A DNA stretch of 64,000 nt from Fervidobacterium sp. UBA5837 (GTDB lineage: Bacteria; Thermotogota; Thermotogae; Thermotogales; Fervidobacteriaceae): contig DJGV01000016.1 in the NCBI GenBank assembly GCA_002432805.1, forward strand, positions 340,327 through 404,326. The letters run 5' to 3'. This document shows, piece after piece, positions 35,402 through 42,997 of this stretch (positions are counted from its first letter, which is position 1; each line of letters starts with the position of its first letter). The position numbers and the translations under genes were made by a program. The notes under the pieces were generated by a model. It was given only the letters and a program-made list of their open reading frames with translations, did not search any database and had not been told where the DNA came from.

Positions 35402-37939
35402 ATGGCCGACATCAGTCTATTTGGAACATTGAATACAGGCTTACTTGGTGTATATGCTAGCAAACTAGCGATGAATGTTGTATCGCATAACATAGCTAAT
35501 GCAAATACACCTGGCTTTTCAAGGCAACGACCGGAGCTTATGACAACGGCACCAATTCCTATCACGTCATTGACTCAACCAGGTTTGCCACTCCAAATAG
35601 GTACTGGGGTTTATGTAAAGGACATACAAAGGGTTAGAGATGAGTTCTTAGACATCCAGTTTAGACAGACGAACAACAAATACAATTATTGGGATTCTAT
35701 GACTTCAAATCTTCATTTTGTGGAGCAACTCTTTGCAGAACCTTCCGATGCGGGTATCAGATATCTTTTTGATTCTTTTTGGTCGGGAATAGAAGAAGTG
35801 ATAACTGACCCAACGAATACTGCTGCCAAGCGTGGCTTAGTTAGCAGAGCTGAGGAACTTGTTCAGCAAACTCAAGATGTTTACACAAGACTCGAGCAGT
35901 TGAGAACCGATGTAGATGATGAGATATCTCAAAGAACGCAAGAAATAAATTCGATGGTGAAAAGGCTTGCAGACATAAATGCAAAAGTCAGGGCAAGTGT
36001 TAGCTTGAACTATAGCCCGAATGATTTACTCGACGAAAGAGATAGAATACTCGATGACTTGTCAAACTTAGCAGACATTCATTATTATGAGGATAACGCA
36101 GGACAGATAACACTCAGACTCGGGAATCAAATAGTGCTTACCGGCGAGAATGTCGTAGAGTTGCGAGCGTTAGATAGGCCATATGGGAAAGGATTCAAGG
36201 AGATTTTTGCAGGTAATTCAAAAGTGGAGATAAACGATGGCAAGTTGAAGTCCCTGTTCGATTTGAGGGACGATACGCTCGTTAAGTATATGAATAGATT
36301 GGATGAGTTCTCACTTTCTTTGACTGATGAGTTCAATTTGATTCACGAAGATGGTTACAACGGCGATGGAAATGTCACCGGGTTGAAATTCTTTAACGAT
36401 GTTTCTTCGGATAATATAGAAGATTCTGTGCTTTATAGACTTGCGAGTGCAAAAAGGGTTGAAAATGGTCCCATTAATTTCATATCAGGAATGTCTGATA
36501 GAAAGAATGTTAATGATATTACTGACAAACAATTTATAGAGCAAGGTTCAATAGTCTTTTTCGACGGAACAAGCAATATATTCTCTACTAATGTAAATCC
36601 TTACGATACGGTTGGAACTCTTGAAACATCGTTATCTAGCGTAAGTTCAAGGTGGTTCGATCTAAAAACAGGCCCAAATGGTGCCGAAGAATATAGATTG
36701 TACTTTGAATCTAGCTCCAATATGAGGAATACGTTGGCACTGGACTTCAACGGCAATATGTTCAATACAATGGGATTCTCAACCAAGAACGTTGATGTAT
36801 ATGCTGTTGACGAATCTGATTTCAAAGTAAGTGCTGGAGATTACAAGATATCTATAAATGGTAGTGAGGCCATGATAAACATCTCTTCTACGACCACATT
36901 GAATGATTTGGCCAATCAGATAAACGCATCGTTTAGTAGTGATGTTGTTGCGTACGTCAACAATGGAAAGATGATTCTGATACCCACAAAGTCTAATGAG
37001 TTTAACATCAAGAAATTAGCTTTGTCAGATTCTGGTGGACTTTTCACTCAAGCTAATTTGCATACAGAAACTTACAAAGCACTCGATACGGGTACTGAAA
37101 CACTTGAGAACATCTTGGGCAGAAGTCAGGGTTTTTCAATAAGGATAGGATCAACCGAGATAAAAGTAAATCCAACAAAAATGACTCTCGAAGATTTGGC
37201 CGACAAAATAAATGAAATGAATACCGGTATAATTGCAGAAGTGACTCCACACAATAAATTCGTTATAAGAGGGTCAAGGTCCCTTGGATTTGAGTTGAAC
37301 AAAGTGATTCAAGGGCCTGAGGCTTTGTGGTCTGCTCTCGGTTTCATAGACCCTGATGGAAATTCCTTAAATGACTGGGATGAAGGTTTTGTTTTTATAA
37401 ATCCATTTGAATCTCAGAAAGATCAAAGAACAAGATATACAAAAGCTGATACGCTGTTCATAGATAAGCAATTGCCAAACGAACCATACAGGTTCACAGA
37501 GAAATTGAAAGTGAACTCCACGATTGCAAGTAATCCAGAGACGCTTGCAATTGATATAGGATATACAGAAGAGAATTCAAATTGGGATGCAAAAGTCTTC
37601 AAACCATCCGGACGTGCAAATACTGGAATAGTTGAAATGTTGTCATCGCTCAAATCTAAGAAAGTTCTAAATGACGGTTCTGAATCTTTTAGTGAATATT
37701 TAGGTAGCATAGTTGCAGAACTCGGTGTAGAAAGCGAGACAGCTACAAAGGTGAAGAGTAATACTGATCTCATGAAAAACGAAATTGATGGTGAGAGGGA
37801 ACGTGTAAAAGGCGTGTCACTCGATGAAGAAATGGCGAACATGATAAAGTACCAGCATGCATTCAACGCGGCAGCAAGGATAATGACTGCGGTTGATGAG
37901 ATGATATCCAGGATAATTGATAAGCTTGGTGTCACATAG
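35402..37939 (+). CDS. flgK: flagellar hook-associated protein FlgK, extended
   Basis: 845 residues, longer than the common 450-650. N-terminal FlgK region SLFGTLNTGLLGVYASKLAMN with VVSHNIANANTPGFSRQRPEL, and the C-terminal EEMANMIKYQHAFNAAARIMTAVDEMI helix that assembles the hook-filament junction. The middle is enlarged: two similar stretches, about 481-547 and 578-650, look like flagellin IN-type repeats (I-N-G/S-x-E, ...L-x-D-L-A-x-x-I-N, ...V...N-x-K-x-x-I). ATG with AAGGAGTGG. Exported by the flagellar type III system. Confidence 0.9.
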   Translation: MADISLFGTLNTGLLGVYASKLAMNVVSHNIANANTPGFSRQRPELMTTAPIPITSLTQPGLPLQIGTGVYVKDIQRVRDEFLDIQFRQTNNKYNYWDSMTSNLHFVEQLFAEPSDAGIRYLFDSFWSGIEEVITDPTNTAAKRGLVSRAEELVQQTQDVYTRLEQLRTDVDDEISQRTQEINSMVKRLADINAKVRASVSLNYSPNDLLDERDRILDDLSNLADIHYYEDNAGQITLRLGNQIVLTGENVVELRALDRPYGKGFKEIFAGNSKVEINDGKLKSLFDLRDDTLVKYMNRLDEFSLSLTDEFNLIHEDGYNGDGNVTGLKFFNDVSSDNIEDSVLYRLASAKRVENGPINFISGMSDRKNVNDITDKQFIEQGSIVFFDGTSNIFSTNVNPYDTVGTLETSLSSVSSRWFDLKTGPNGAEEYRLYFESSSNMRNTLALDFNGNMFNTMGFSTKNVDVYAVDESDFKVSAGDYKISINGSEAMINISSTTTLNDLANQINASFSSDVVAYVNNGKMILIPTKSNEFNIKKLALSDSGGLFTQANLHTETYKALDTGTETLENILGRSQGFSIRIGSTEIKVNPTKMTLEDLADKINEMNTGIIAEVTPHNKFVIRGSRSLGFELNKVIQGPEALWSALGFIDPDGNSLNDWDEGFVFINPFESQKDQRTRYTKADTLFIDKQLPNEPYRFTEKLKVNSTIASNPETLAIDIGYTEENSNWDAKVFKPSGRANTGIVEMLSSLKSKKVLNDGSESFSEYLGSIVAELGVESETATKVKSNTDLMKNEIDGERERVKGVSLDEEMANMIKYQHAFNAAARIMTAVDEMISRIIDKLGVT

Positions 37940-38001
37940 TCTGGATGTTGAGTTCGTGAGTAATGGGAGTATCAGAATGCGATGAGAAAGAAGGTGGTAC
38001 A

Positions 38002-38892
38002 ATGAGGATAACTAACAACATGATCAACGACAGATCTCTTTTCAACATACAGCAATCACTCTATAGAATAGCAAAATTGAACGACAGACTATCTTCTGGA
38101 AAAGAAGTTCAGTATCCAAGTGATGATGCTGTAATTGCGACACGTGCATCAAACATATCGAGCAGGTTGAGAGAACTCGAGCAGTACAAGCGAAATGTTG
38201 ACCATGTGAATAACTTCGCTCAATCTTATGATACGACACTTCAAGAGTTATCCAGTGTATATCAAAGGATAAAGGAGCTCATGGTAGAGGGTGCAAATGG
38301 TACTAATAGTGTAGATGAAAGAAACGCAATTGCAACAGAATTAAAAGCACTTAAGGAACATCTAGTTGAGATAGCTAATACGCGCATCGGTAATGAGTAC
38401 ATATTTGGTGGAGCCAGGTCCGACCTCAAACCGGTGGATGAAAATGGGAATATAGTGACTCCTATGGAAGCTGACGTAAAGCGAAAGGTTAATTCACTTG
38501 GCTATAGTATTTCATATGGAGTAACTGTGTACGATGCCTTTACTTTGAAAAATGGAAAAACAGCCTTTTCAACTATCGATGATGCGATCAATGCCCTTTA
38601 TCAAGGTGATGAAAAGAAACTCTCTGAAATTTCTCTAAAAGAAATCGGTGTTTTGGAGAATTCTGTGATGGAACAATTCGCAAATGTTGGTTCTACATCG
38701 AGAATGGTAGAAATGATATCTTCAAGGATAGGTGATCTGCAGGTATTCAATACAGAATATCTATCGAAAGAGCAGGATGCTGATTTAACGAAGGTCCTTA
38801 CCGATTTGTCCATGCAGCAGTCTGTCCTCAATGCAGCTTTGAAATCTGCTTCCATGGCGATACAAAAGACACTCGTTGATTTCATTGGGTGA
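38002..38892 (+). CDS. flgL: flagellar hook-associated protein FlgL
   Basis: 296 residues. Begins MRITNNMINDRSLFNIQQSL with a flagellin-like N-terminal coiled coil, SSGKEVQYPSDD, and has NEYIFGGARSD and a C-terminal helix with QQSVLNAALKSAS. Start chosen at ATG 38002 after AAGGTGG; the upstream ATG 37963 has no site. Last of the hook-associated genes here. The next gene begins 17 nt later. Confidence 0.92.
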   Translation: MRITNNMINDRSLFNIQQSLYRIAKLNDRLSSGKEVQYPSDDAVIATRASNISSRLRELEQYKRNVDHVNNFAQSYDTTLQELSSVYQRIKELMVEGANGTNSVDERNAIATELKALKEHLVEIANTRIGNEYIFGGARSDLKPVDENGNIVTPMEADVKRKVNSLGYSISYGVTVYDAFTLKNGKTAFSTIDDAINALYQGDEKKLSEISLKEIGVLENSVMEQFANVGSTSRMVEMISSRIGDLQVFNTEYLSKEQDADLTKVLTDLSMQQSVLNAALKSASMAIQKTLVDFIG

Positions 38893-38909
38893 TTTGGGTG
38901 AGTTTTGCC

Positions 38910-39644
38910 ATGGATAAATCGGATTTTCGAAAATTCTCAACCCAAATTATAAGTGTTATAAAGACCGTAGATGTACAATCACATAAGCCGACGCATGCGT
39001 CGGCTTTTTTAGTTTGGTATTCTAAACCAACTTCTGATGTGACAAGTGTTGTGGAATTAGGTAGTGGTACAGGTGTTGTTGCATTTTCACTTGCCAAGCT
39101 ATATAATGTAGATGTAGTCGGTGTAGAAGTGCAGGAGGAATTATACAGGCTCTCACTTGAAGGACGTTCACTCAACAATTTGGACGAAAGAGTACATTTT
39201 GTGAATGCAGATATTCAAAATATCAGGGATTTTTTCAAATCAGAATCCTTCGATATGGTTGTATGCAATCTGCCTTTTCACGTCGGTAAGGAAAGCACGG
39301 ATAAGATTCGTAGAATATCTCGCAATTCTAGTCCAGCCCTTATAAACTCATTTGTGAAAGCTGCTGCATACCTTTTGAGAAACAGAGGAACATTCGTTTT
39401 TGTGACAGCACCAAAGATTTTGGTACCTTTGATGGATGCCCTTTCCAAAGAGAAGTTGATTGTGCAACGTATGTGTTTTTTCCATGGTACTATAGATAAG
39501 AATGCTAAACTTGTTGCTCTTAAAGGAAAGAAAAATGGTGGCTATGAAGTAACAGTTGATCCACCACAGTGGGGGGAAGTGCATGGTAGAGAGATATGCG
39601 TTAGAACCTTTGAAAAGTCTATGGACGTTGAAGGCACAGTATGA
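38910..39644 (+). CDS. small class I methyltransferase, TrmN6-like
   Basis: 244 residues. SAM loop VVELGSGTGVVAF, acid strand VVGVEVQEEL, and a catalytic-type motif C-N-L-P-F-H where TrmN6/RsmC-like N6-adenine methyltransferases usually have N-P-P-Y/F. Similar to tRNA1(Val) adenine-37 methyltransferase but the substrate cannot be assigned. Start chosen at ATG 38910 after GGGTGAG. A perfect terminator-like palindrome lies at codons 26-33. Overlaps purB by 62 nt. Confidence 0.78.
   Translation: MDKSDFRKFSTQIISVIKTVDVQSHKPTHASAFLVWYSKPTSDVTSVVELGSGTGVVAFSLAKLYNVDVVGVEVQEELYRLSLEGRSLNNLDERVHFVNADIQNIRDFFKSESFDMVVCNLPFHVGKESTDKIRRISRNSSPALINSFVKAAAYLLRNRGTFVFVTAPKILVPLMDALSKEKLIVQRMCFFHGTIDKNAKLVALKGKKNGGYEVTVDPPQWGEVHGREICVRTFEKSMDVEGTV
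38986..39011 (+). terminator. terminator-like perfect palindrome inside methyltransferase CDS
   Basis: Self-complementary stem AAGCCGACGCA / TGCGTCGGCTT followed by TTTT (38986-39011). It is 94 nt after the flgL stop and 76 nt into the methyltransferase frame, where it encodes K-P-T-H-A-S-A-F. Probably the end of flagellar transcripts and an attenuator for the downstream genes. Confidence 0.6.
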
Positions 39645-40884
39645 AAGATGGTTAGAAGTAGAATTAGCTGTTGTTGAGGCTTACGAAGACTTAGGTATTG
39701 CACCAAAGGGTATAAGTAGATCAATGCGTGAAAAAGCAGTTATCGATGTTGAAGATATTCTGAGAATTGAAGAAGTCGTGGATCACGATGTGATAGCATT
39801 CATTAAGTCGGTAACGAAAGATTTTGGAGATGAGGCAAGATACTTTCATTATGGTCTTACGTCATCAGACGTTGTTGATACAGCGAATAATCTAGCACTC
39901 GTTAGGTCAATGGATACGATGATCTCTTCGGCACAAAGATTTTCCGAGGCACTTTACAAAAAAGCACTCCAGTACAAGGATTTACCAACGATTGGTAGAA
40001 CACATGGCGTCCATGCAGAACCAACATCTTTTGGATTGAAGTTTTTGTCTTGGTACGCAGAACTGTTAAGAGATATAGAGCGTCTAAATATGGTTAGAGA
40101 AGAGATAGCAGTTGGTAAGCTTAGTGGCGCTGTAGGAAATTATGCCAACATAGAGCCGCGCGTAGAAGAAATAGCTCTTGGGAAATTAGGTTTGAAGCCA
40201 ACACCTGTTGCCACACAGGTTATCTCACGAGACTACATTGCACACATGTTGTCAATTCTGGCAATTACAGCAGGTACAATAGAACGAATCGTAGTCGAGA
40301 TAAGACATTTGCAAAAAACAGAAGCACTTGAGGCAATGGAACCATTTAGAGAAGGGCAAAGGGGATCTTCAGCGATGCCACACAAGAAAAATCCTATCTT
40401 GTGTGAGCGTCTTACCGGTATGGCTAGGCTCATGAGGAGTTATGTCGGTGTTGGCATTGAAGACATGGTACTCTGGCATGAGAGAGATATATCACATTCA
40501 TCCGCTGAAAGGTACATATTACCAGACGCTGCGATGACCATGTACTACATGTTGGAAAAGGCAAGATATCTGATATCCAATTTGAGGGTATTCGAAGATA
40601 AGGTAAGAAAGAATATCGCGGTAACAGGAGGCCTAGTTTACTCACAACGTGTTATGTTGGCACTCATAGACAAGGGTATGAGTAGAGAGGATGCATACAC
40701 GTTGATACAGAAGATCGCACTGAAGTGTTGGGAGGAACAATCTTCTTTTGAAGTAGCAATTCGTGAAAACGAACAAGTTAAGAATATGCTTAGAACAGAA
40801 GAACTAGATGCCATATTTGTGCCAGATTACTATCTCCGAAATGTGGATAAGATTTACGAAAGATTTATCGATAGCTCTAAGTAA
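39583..40884 (+). CDS. purB: adenylosuccinate lyase
   Basis: 433 residues. Acts twice in purine synthesis (SAICAR to AICAR and adenylosuccinate to AMP). N-terminal MVERYALEPLKSLW, TSSDVVDTANN, RTHGVHAEP and the signature GSSAMPHKKNP, with the catalytic Ser in the flexible loop. Start at ATG 39583 with GGGGGGAAG upstream. Overlaps the methyltransferase, and the terminator at 40891 follows immediately. Separate from the purF-N-H-D-M operon. Confidence 0.95.
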   Translation: MVERYALEPLKSLWTLKAQYERWLEVELAVVEAYEDLGIAPKGISRSMREKAVIDVEDILRIEEVVDHDVIAFIKSVTKDFGDEARYFHYGLTSSDVVDTANNLALVRSMDTMISSAQRFSEALYKKALQYKDLPTIGRTHGVHAEPTSFGLKFLSWYAELLRDIERLNMVREEIAVGKLSGAVGNYANIEPRVEEIALGKLGLKPTPVATQVISRDYIAHMLSILAITAGTIERIVVEIRHLQKTEALEAMEPFREGQRGSSAMPHKKNPILCERLTGMARLMRSYVGVGIEDMVLWHERDISHSSAERYILPDAAMTMYYMLEKARYLISNLRVFEDKVRKNIAVTGGLVYSQRVMLALIDKGMSREDAYTLIQKIALKCWEEQSSFEVAIRENEQVKNMLRTEELDAIFVPDYYLRNVDKIYERFIDSSK

Positions 40885-40890
40885 AAAACA

Positions 40891-40920
40891 AAAGCGAGCA
40901 TGGATATGCTCGCTTTTATT
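40891..40920 (+). terminator. bidirectional intrinsic terminator after purB
   Basis: Stem AAAGCGAGCAT / ATGCTCGCTTT with loop GGAT and T-rich flanks on both strands. Serves purB and the convergent small membrane protein gene. Confidence 0.88.
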
Positions 40921-40941
40921 CATTGATTCTAAGATTTCAGA

Positions 40942-41154
40942 TTAATACGTTGTTTCGTCTGTTGTATCGTACTCGTCTGTTGTTTCGTACTCATCTGTTG
41001 TACCATACTCGTCTGTCGTCGTTTCTTCCATCGTGGTTGTTTCATCCGTTGTTGCTTCTTCATTGTTGTTGTTTGCAACTACCGCCCAGATGATAGCTAC
41101 TACGATGATAGCAATGACGATCAATGTAACTGTTAAACCTCTTTTAGATGCCAT
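40942..41154 (-). CDS. small membrane protein with acidic Thr-rich repeat tail (unknown function)
   Basis: 70 residues, no family recognised. A short basic N-terminus (ASKRG) precedes one membrane segment (LTVTLIVIAIIVVAIIWAVVA), then Asn residues and a C-terminal low-complexity acidic tail with tandem units of TTDEY (TTDEYGTTDEYETTDEYD). A single-pass anchor with the tail outside would fit. It has GGGAGG behind its ATG, a promoter (TTGAAA-16-TATAAT) and a terminator, so it is a real small gene rather than a shadow ORF. Confidence 0.75.
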   Translation of the reverse strand: MASKRGLTVTLIVIAIIVVAIIWAVVANNNNEEATTDETTTMEETTTDEYGTTDEYETTDEYDTTDETTY

Positions 41155-41218
41155 AACTCCAACCTCCCTTTGAATGATGTTTGAAAGAATTATCTTTCAC
41201 CATGTATTGTTCGAGTTT

Positions 41219-41246
41219 ATTATATCATATGGCATGTTACTTTCAA
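41219..41246 (-). promoter_or_regulatory. promoter of small membrane protein gene
   Basis: Minus strand TTGAAA (41246-41241), 16 bp spacer, TATAAT (41224-41219), 65 bp before the ATG. Confidence 0.65.
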
Positions 41247-41270
41247 TGATTATTTCTTGATAAATATATG

Positions 41271-41310
41271 TTACATGTAAATTTAGTACCCTCATATTGT
41301 TTACGTGTAA
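41271..41310 (+). promoter_or_regulatory. two operator-like boxes ahead of ornithine operon
   Basis: TTACATGTAA at 41271-41280 and TTACGTGTAA at 41301-41310, exactly 30 bp apart start to start; a third, ATACATGTAA, is at 41530-41539 next to the promoter -10. The two also form an imperfect inverted repeat (TGTTACATGTAAA/TTTACGTGTAACA). Proposed binding sites for an unknown regulator. Confidence 0.4.
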
Positions 41311-41499
41311 CATTGTATATCTACTAACATGCATTGCAATTACTCAAAGCAATTGCTTAAAAAGTGTAGATTGTGAGAGATTTTTGTATATATTAACTGC
41401 ATACTCTAGTATACGCGAGCAAAGTAGTGATATAGAGAGTATAAATCTATTGTAAAAGGAATATTTTAGAAATGTTTTGAACTAACACAAAGCACAGGT

Positions 41500-41539
41500 T
41501 TGTATTTCTACATGATATTTTTGTAAAATATACATGTAA
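41500..41539 (+). promoter_or_regulatory. promoter of ornithine operon with overlapping operator-like box
   Basis: TTGTAT (41500-41505), 18 bp, TAAAAT (41524-41529) and directly after it the box ATACATGTAA. About 60 bp before the ord ATG. A box just downstream of -10 suits repression. Confidence 0.5.
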
Positions 41540-41589
41540 AGGTGTTTTTTTGTGGTAGAAAAAATTGAATTAGAAGAGGAGGTACCATC

Positions 41590-42600
41590 ATGAGAGTTGT
41601 TACATGGGGCTTTGGTGCTATGGGGAGGGGTATTGCAAAGAACGTTGTGGAGAGTGAGTGTATGAAGCTTGTCGGAGTCATCGACAAGAATCCGAAGTTT
41701 ATTGGTAAAGATGTTGGTGAATTGTTGGGCCTTGAATCGTATGGAACACGCGTGAGGGATTCCATAGATGTAATTGAAGAGACCAATCCAGATATTGTGG
41801 TTATTGCGACTAGCTCATTTGTCAGAGACGTTTTACCACAGATCGAGTATGCAGTGAAGAATCACGCTAATGTGATTACGATAGCAGAAGAAATGGCCTT
41901 CCCGTTCAACGTGCATCCGCAAGAATCTGCTTACATGGATAGCCTTGCAAAGCGATATGGAGTAACTATTCTTGGAACCGGTGTCAATCCTGGATTTGTG
42001 CTTGACACATTGATCATTGCACTGTCAGGTGTCTGTACAAAGGTTGATAAAATAGTTGCAAGAAGAATAAATGACCTCTCACCATTTGGTAGAACGGTTA
42101 TGGAGACTCAAGGTGTGGGTACAACACCGGAAAAGTTTGAGATGGGGCTAAAGGAAGGAACAATAGTGGGGCACATAGGTTTTCTCCAGAGCATTGGTAT
42201 GATTTCAAGGGCAATAGGATGGAACGTAACAAAGATCGAAGAAGAGAGAAAACCAATAATATCGAATGTTTACAGAGAAACTTCAGTCGTGAAAGTCCAA
42301 CCTGGCATGGTTGCAGGTTGCAATCACTCTGCAAAGGCTTATGCGGGTGAAAAGTGCGTAATTGAGTTGTACCATCCTCAGCAAATCCATCCGCACCTCG
42401 AAGGTGTAGAAACAGGAGACTACATAGAGATTCATGGAGATATCAACATAAATCTCTCGATAAAACCAGAAATTCCTGGGGGAAAGGCAACTATAGCCAT
42501 AGCAACTAACATGATTCCAATAGTCGTTGAGGCACATCCCGGGCTGAAATGCATGGCTGATCTTCCAGTTCCAAGGTCCATTCTATCGGCAATTCGGTAA
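41590..42600 (+). CDS. ord: 2,4-diaminopentanoate dehydrogenase
   Basis: 336 residues. Oxidatively deaminates 2,4-diaminopentanoate to 2-amino-4-oxopentanoate with NAD(P)+, the second dedicated step of the oxidative ornithine route. Rossmann start VVTWGFGAMGRGIAKNVV, then IVVIATSSF, ITIAEEMAFPF and GTGVNPGFVLDT, as in the dihydrodipicolinate-reductase-like DAPDH family. GAGGAGGTACC precedes the ATG. First gene of ord-ortA-ortB-oraS-oraE. I recall this enzyme being characterised in a Fervidobacterium. Confidence 0.92.
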   Translation: MRVVTWGFGAMGRGIAKNVVESECMKLVGVIDKNPKFIGKDVGELLGLESYGTRVRDSIDVIEETNPDIVVIATSSFVRDVLPQIEYAVKNHANVITIAEEMAFPFNVHPQESAYMDSLAKRYGVTILGTGVNPGFVLDTLIIALSGVCTKVDKIVARRINDLSPFGRTVMETQGVGTTPEKFEMGLKEGTIVGHIGFLQSIGMISRAIGWNVTKIEEERKPIISNVYRETSVVKVQPGMVAGCNHSAKAYAGEKCVIELYHPQQIHPHLEGVETGDYIEIHGDININLSIKPEIPGGKATIAIATNMIPIVVEAHPGLKCMADLPVPRSILSAIR

Positions 42601-42655
42601 TAGTAATACACTACGTGAATACACTACGTGTTTCTACTTGAAATGAGGTGAGCAA

Positions 42656-42997
42656 ATGTCAACAAATTTGGCAAAAAAGGGAGATTGGGTTCAGGTGCAG
42701 CTTAATATATTATCACCACAAGAACGTTCAAAATACCTCCCGGAAGATACAAAAAAAGTACCGCTTCAAATGAGGGTGAAAGGCTTTTTGGTCGATGAAA
42801 TCGCATCTCTTGGAGCAACGGTACGTGTCAAGACTACAACGGATAGGATAATATCAGGGATTTTGATAGACATAAATCCAAAGTACACACATAACTTCGG
42901 AGAACCTGTACCTGAGTTGATAAATGCGGGGGTTGAATTGCGAAAATTGATGGAAGAAGTCGACGGTTGTGATGGTTTAGAAGGTGATGCAAAATGA
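42656..42997 (+). CDS. ortA: 2-amino-4-ketopentanoate thiolase, alpha subunit
   Basis: 113 residues. Small beta-rich subunit, with G-D-W-V-Q-V, LPEDTKKVPLQMRVKGFLVDEIA, and T-x-T-D-R-I-x-S-G typical of OrtA. With OrtB it cleaves 2-amino-4-oxopentanoate using CoA to acetyl-CoA and alanine. ATG 42656 after GAGGTGAGC. Overlaps ortB by ATGA (42994-42997). Confidence 0.9.
   Translation: MSTNLAKKGDWVQVQLNILSPQERSKYLPEDTKKVPLQMRVKGFLVDEIASLGATVRVKTTTDRIISGILIDINPKYTHNFGEPVPELINAGVELRKLMEEVDGCDGLEGDAK

Larger units (their letters stand above)
41155..41589 (+). other. 435-bp divergent regulatory region
   Basis: AT-rich, no gene seen. It contains the minus-strand promoter of the small membrane protein, the promoter of the ornithine operon, three TACATGTA-like boxes and a palindrome AAGCAATTGCTT at 41347-41358. 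Confidence 0.65.
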
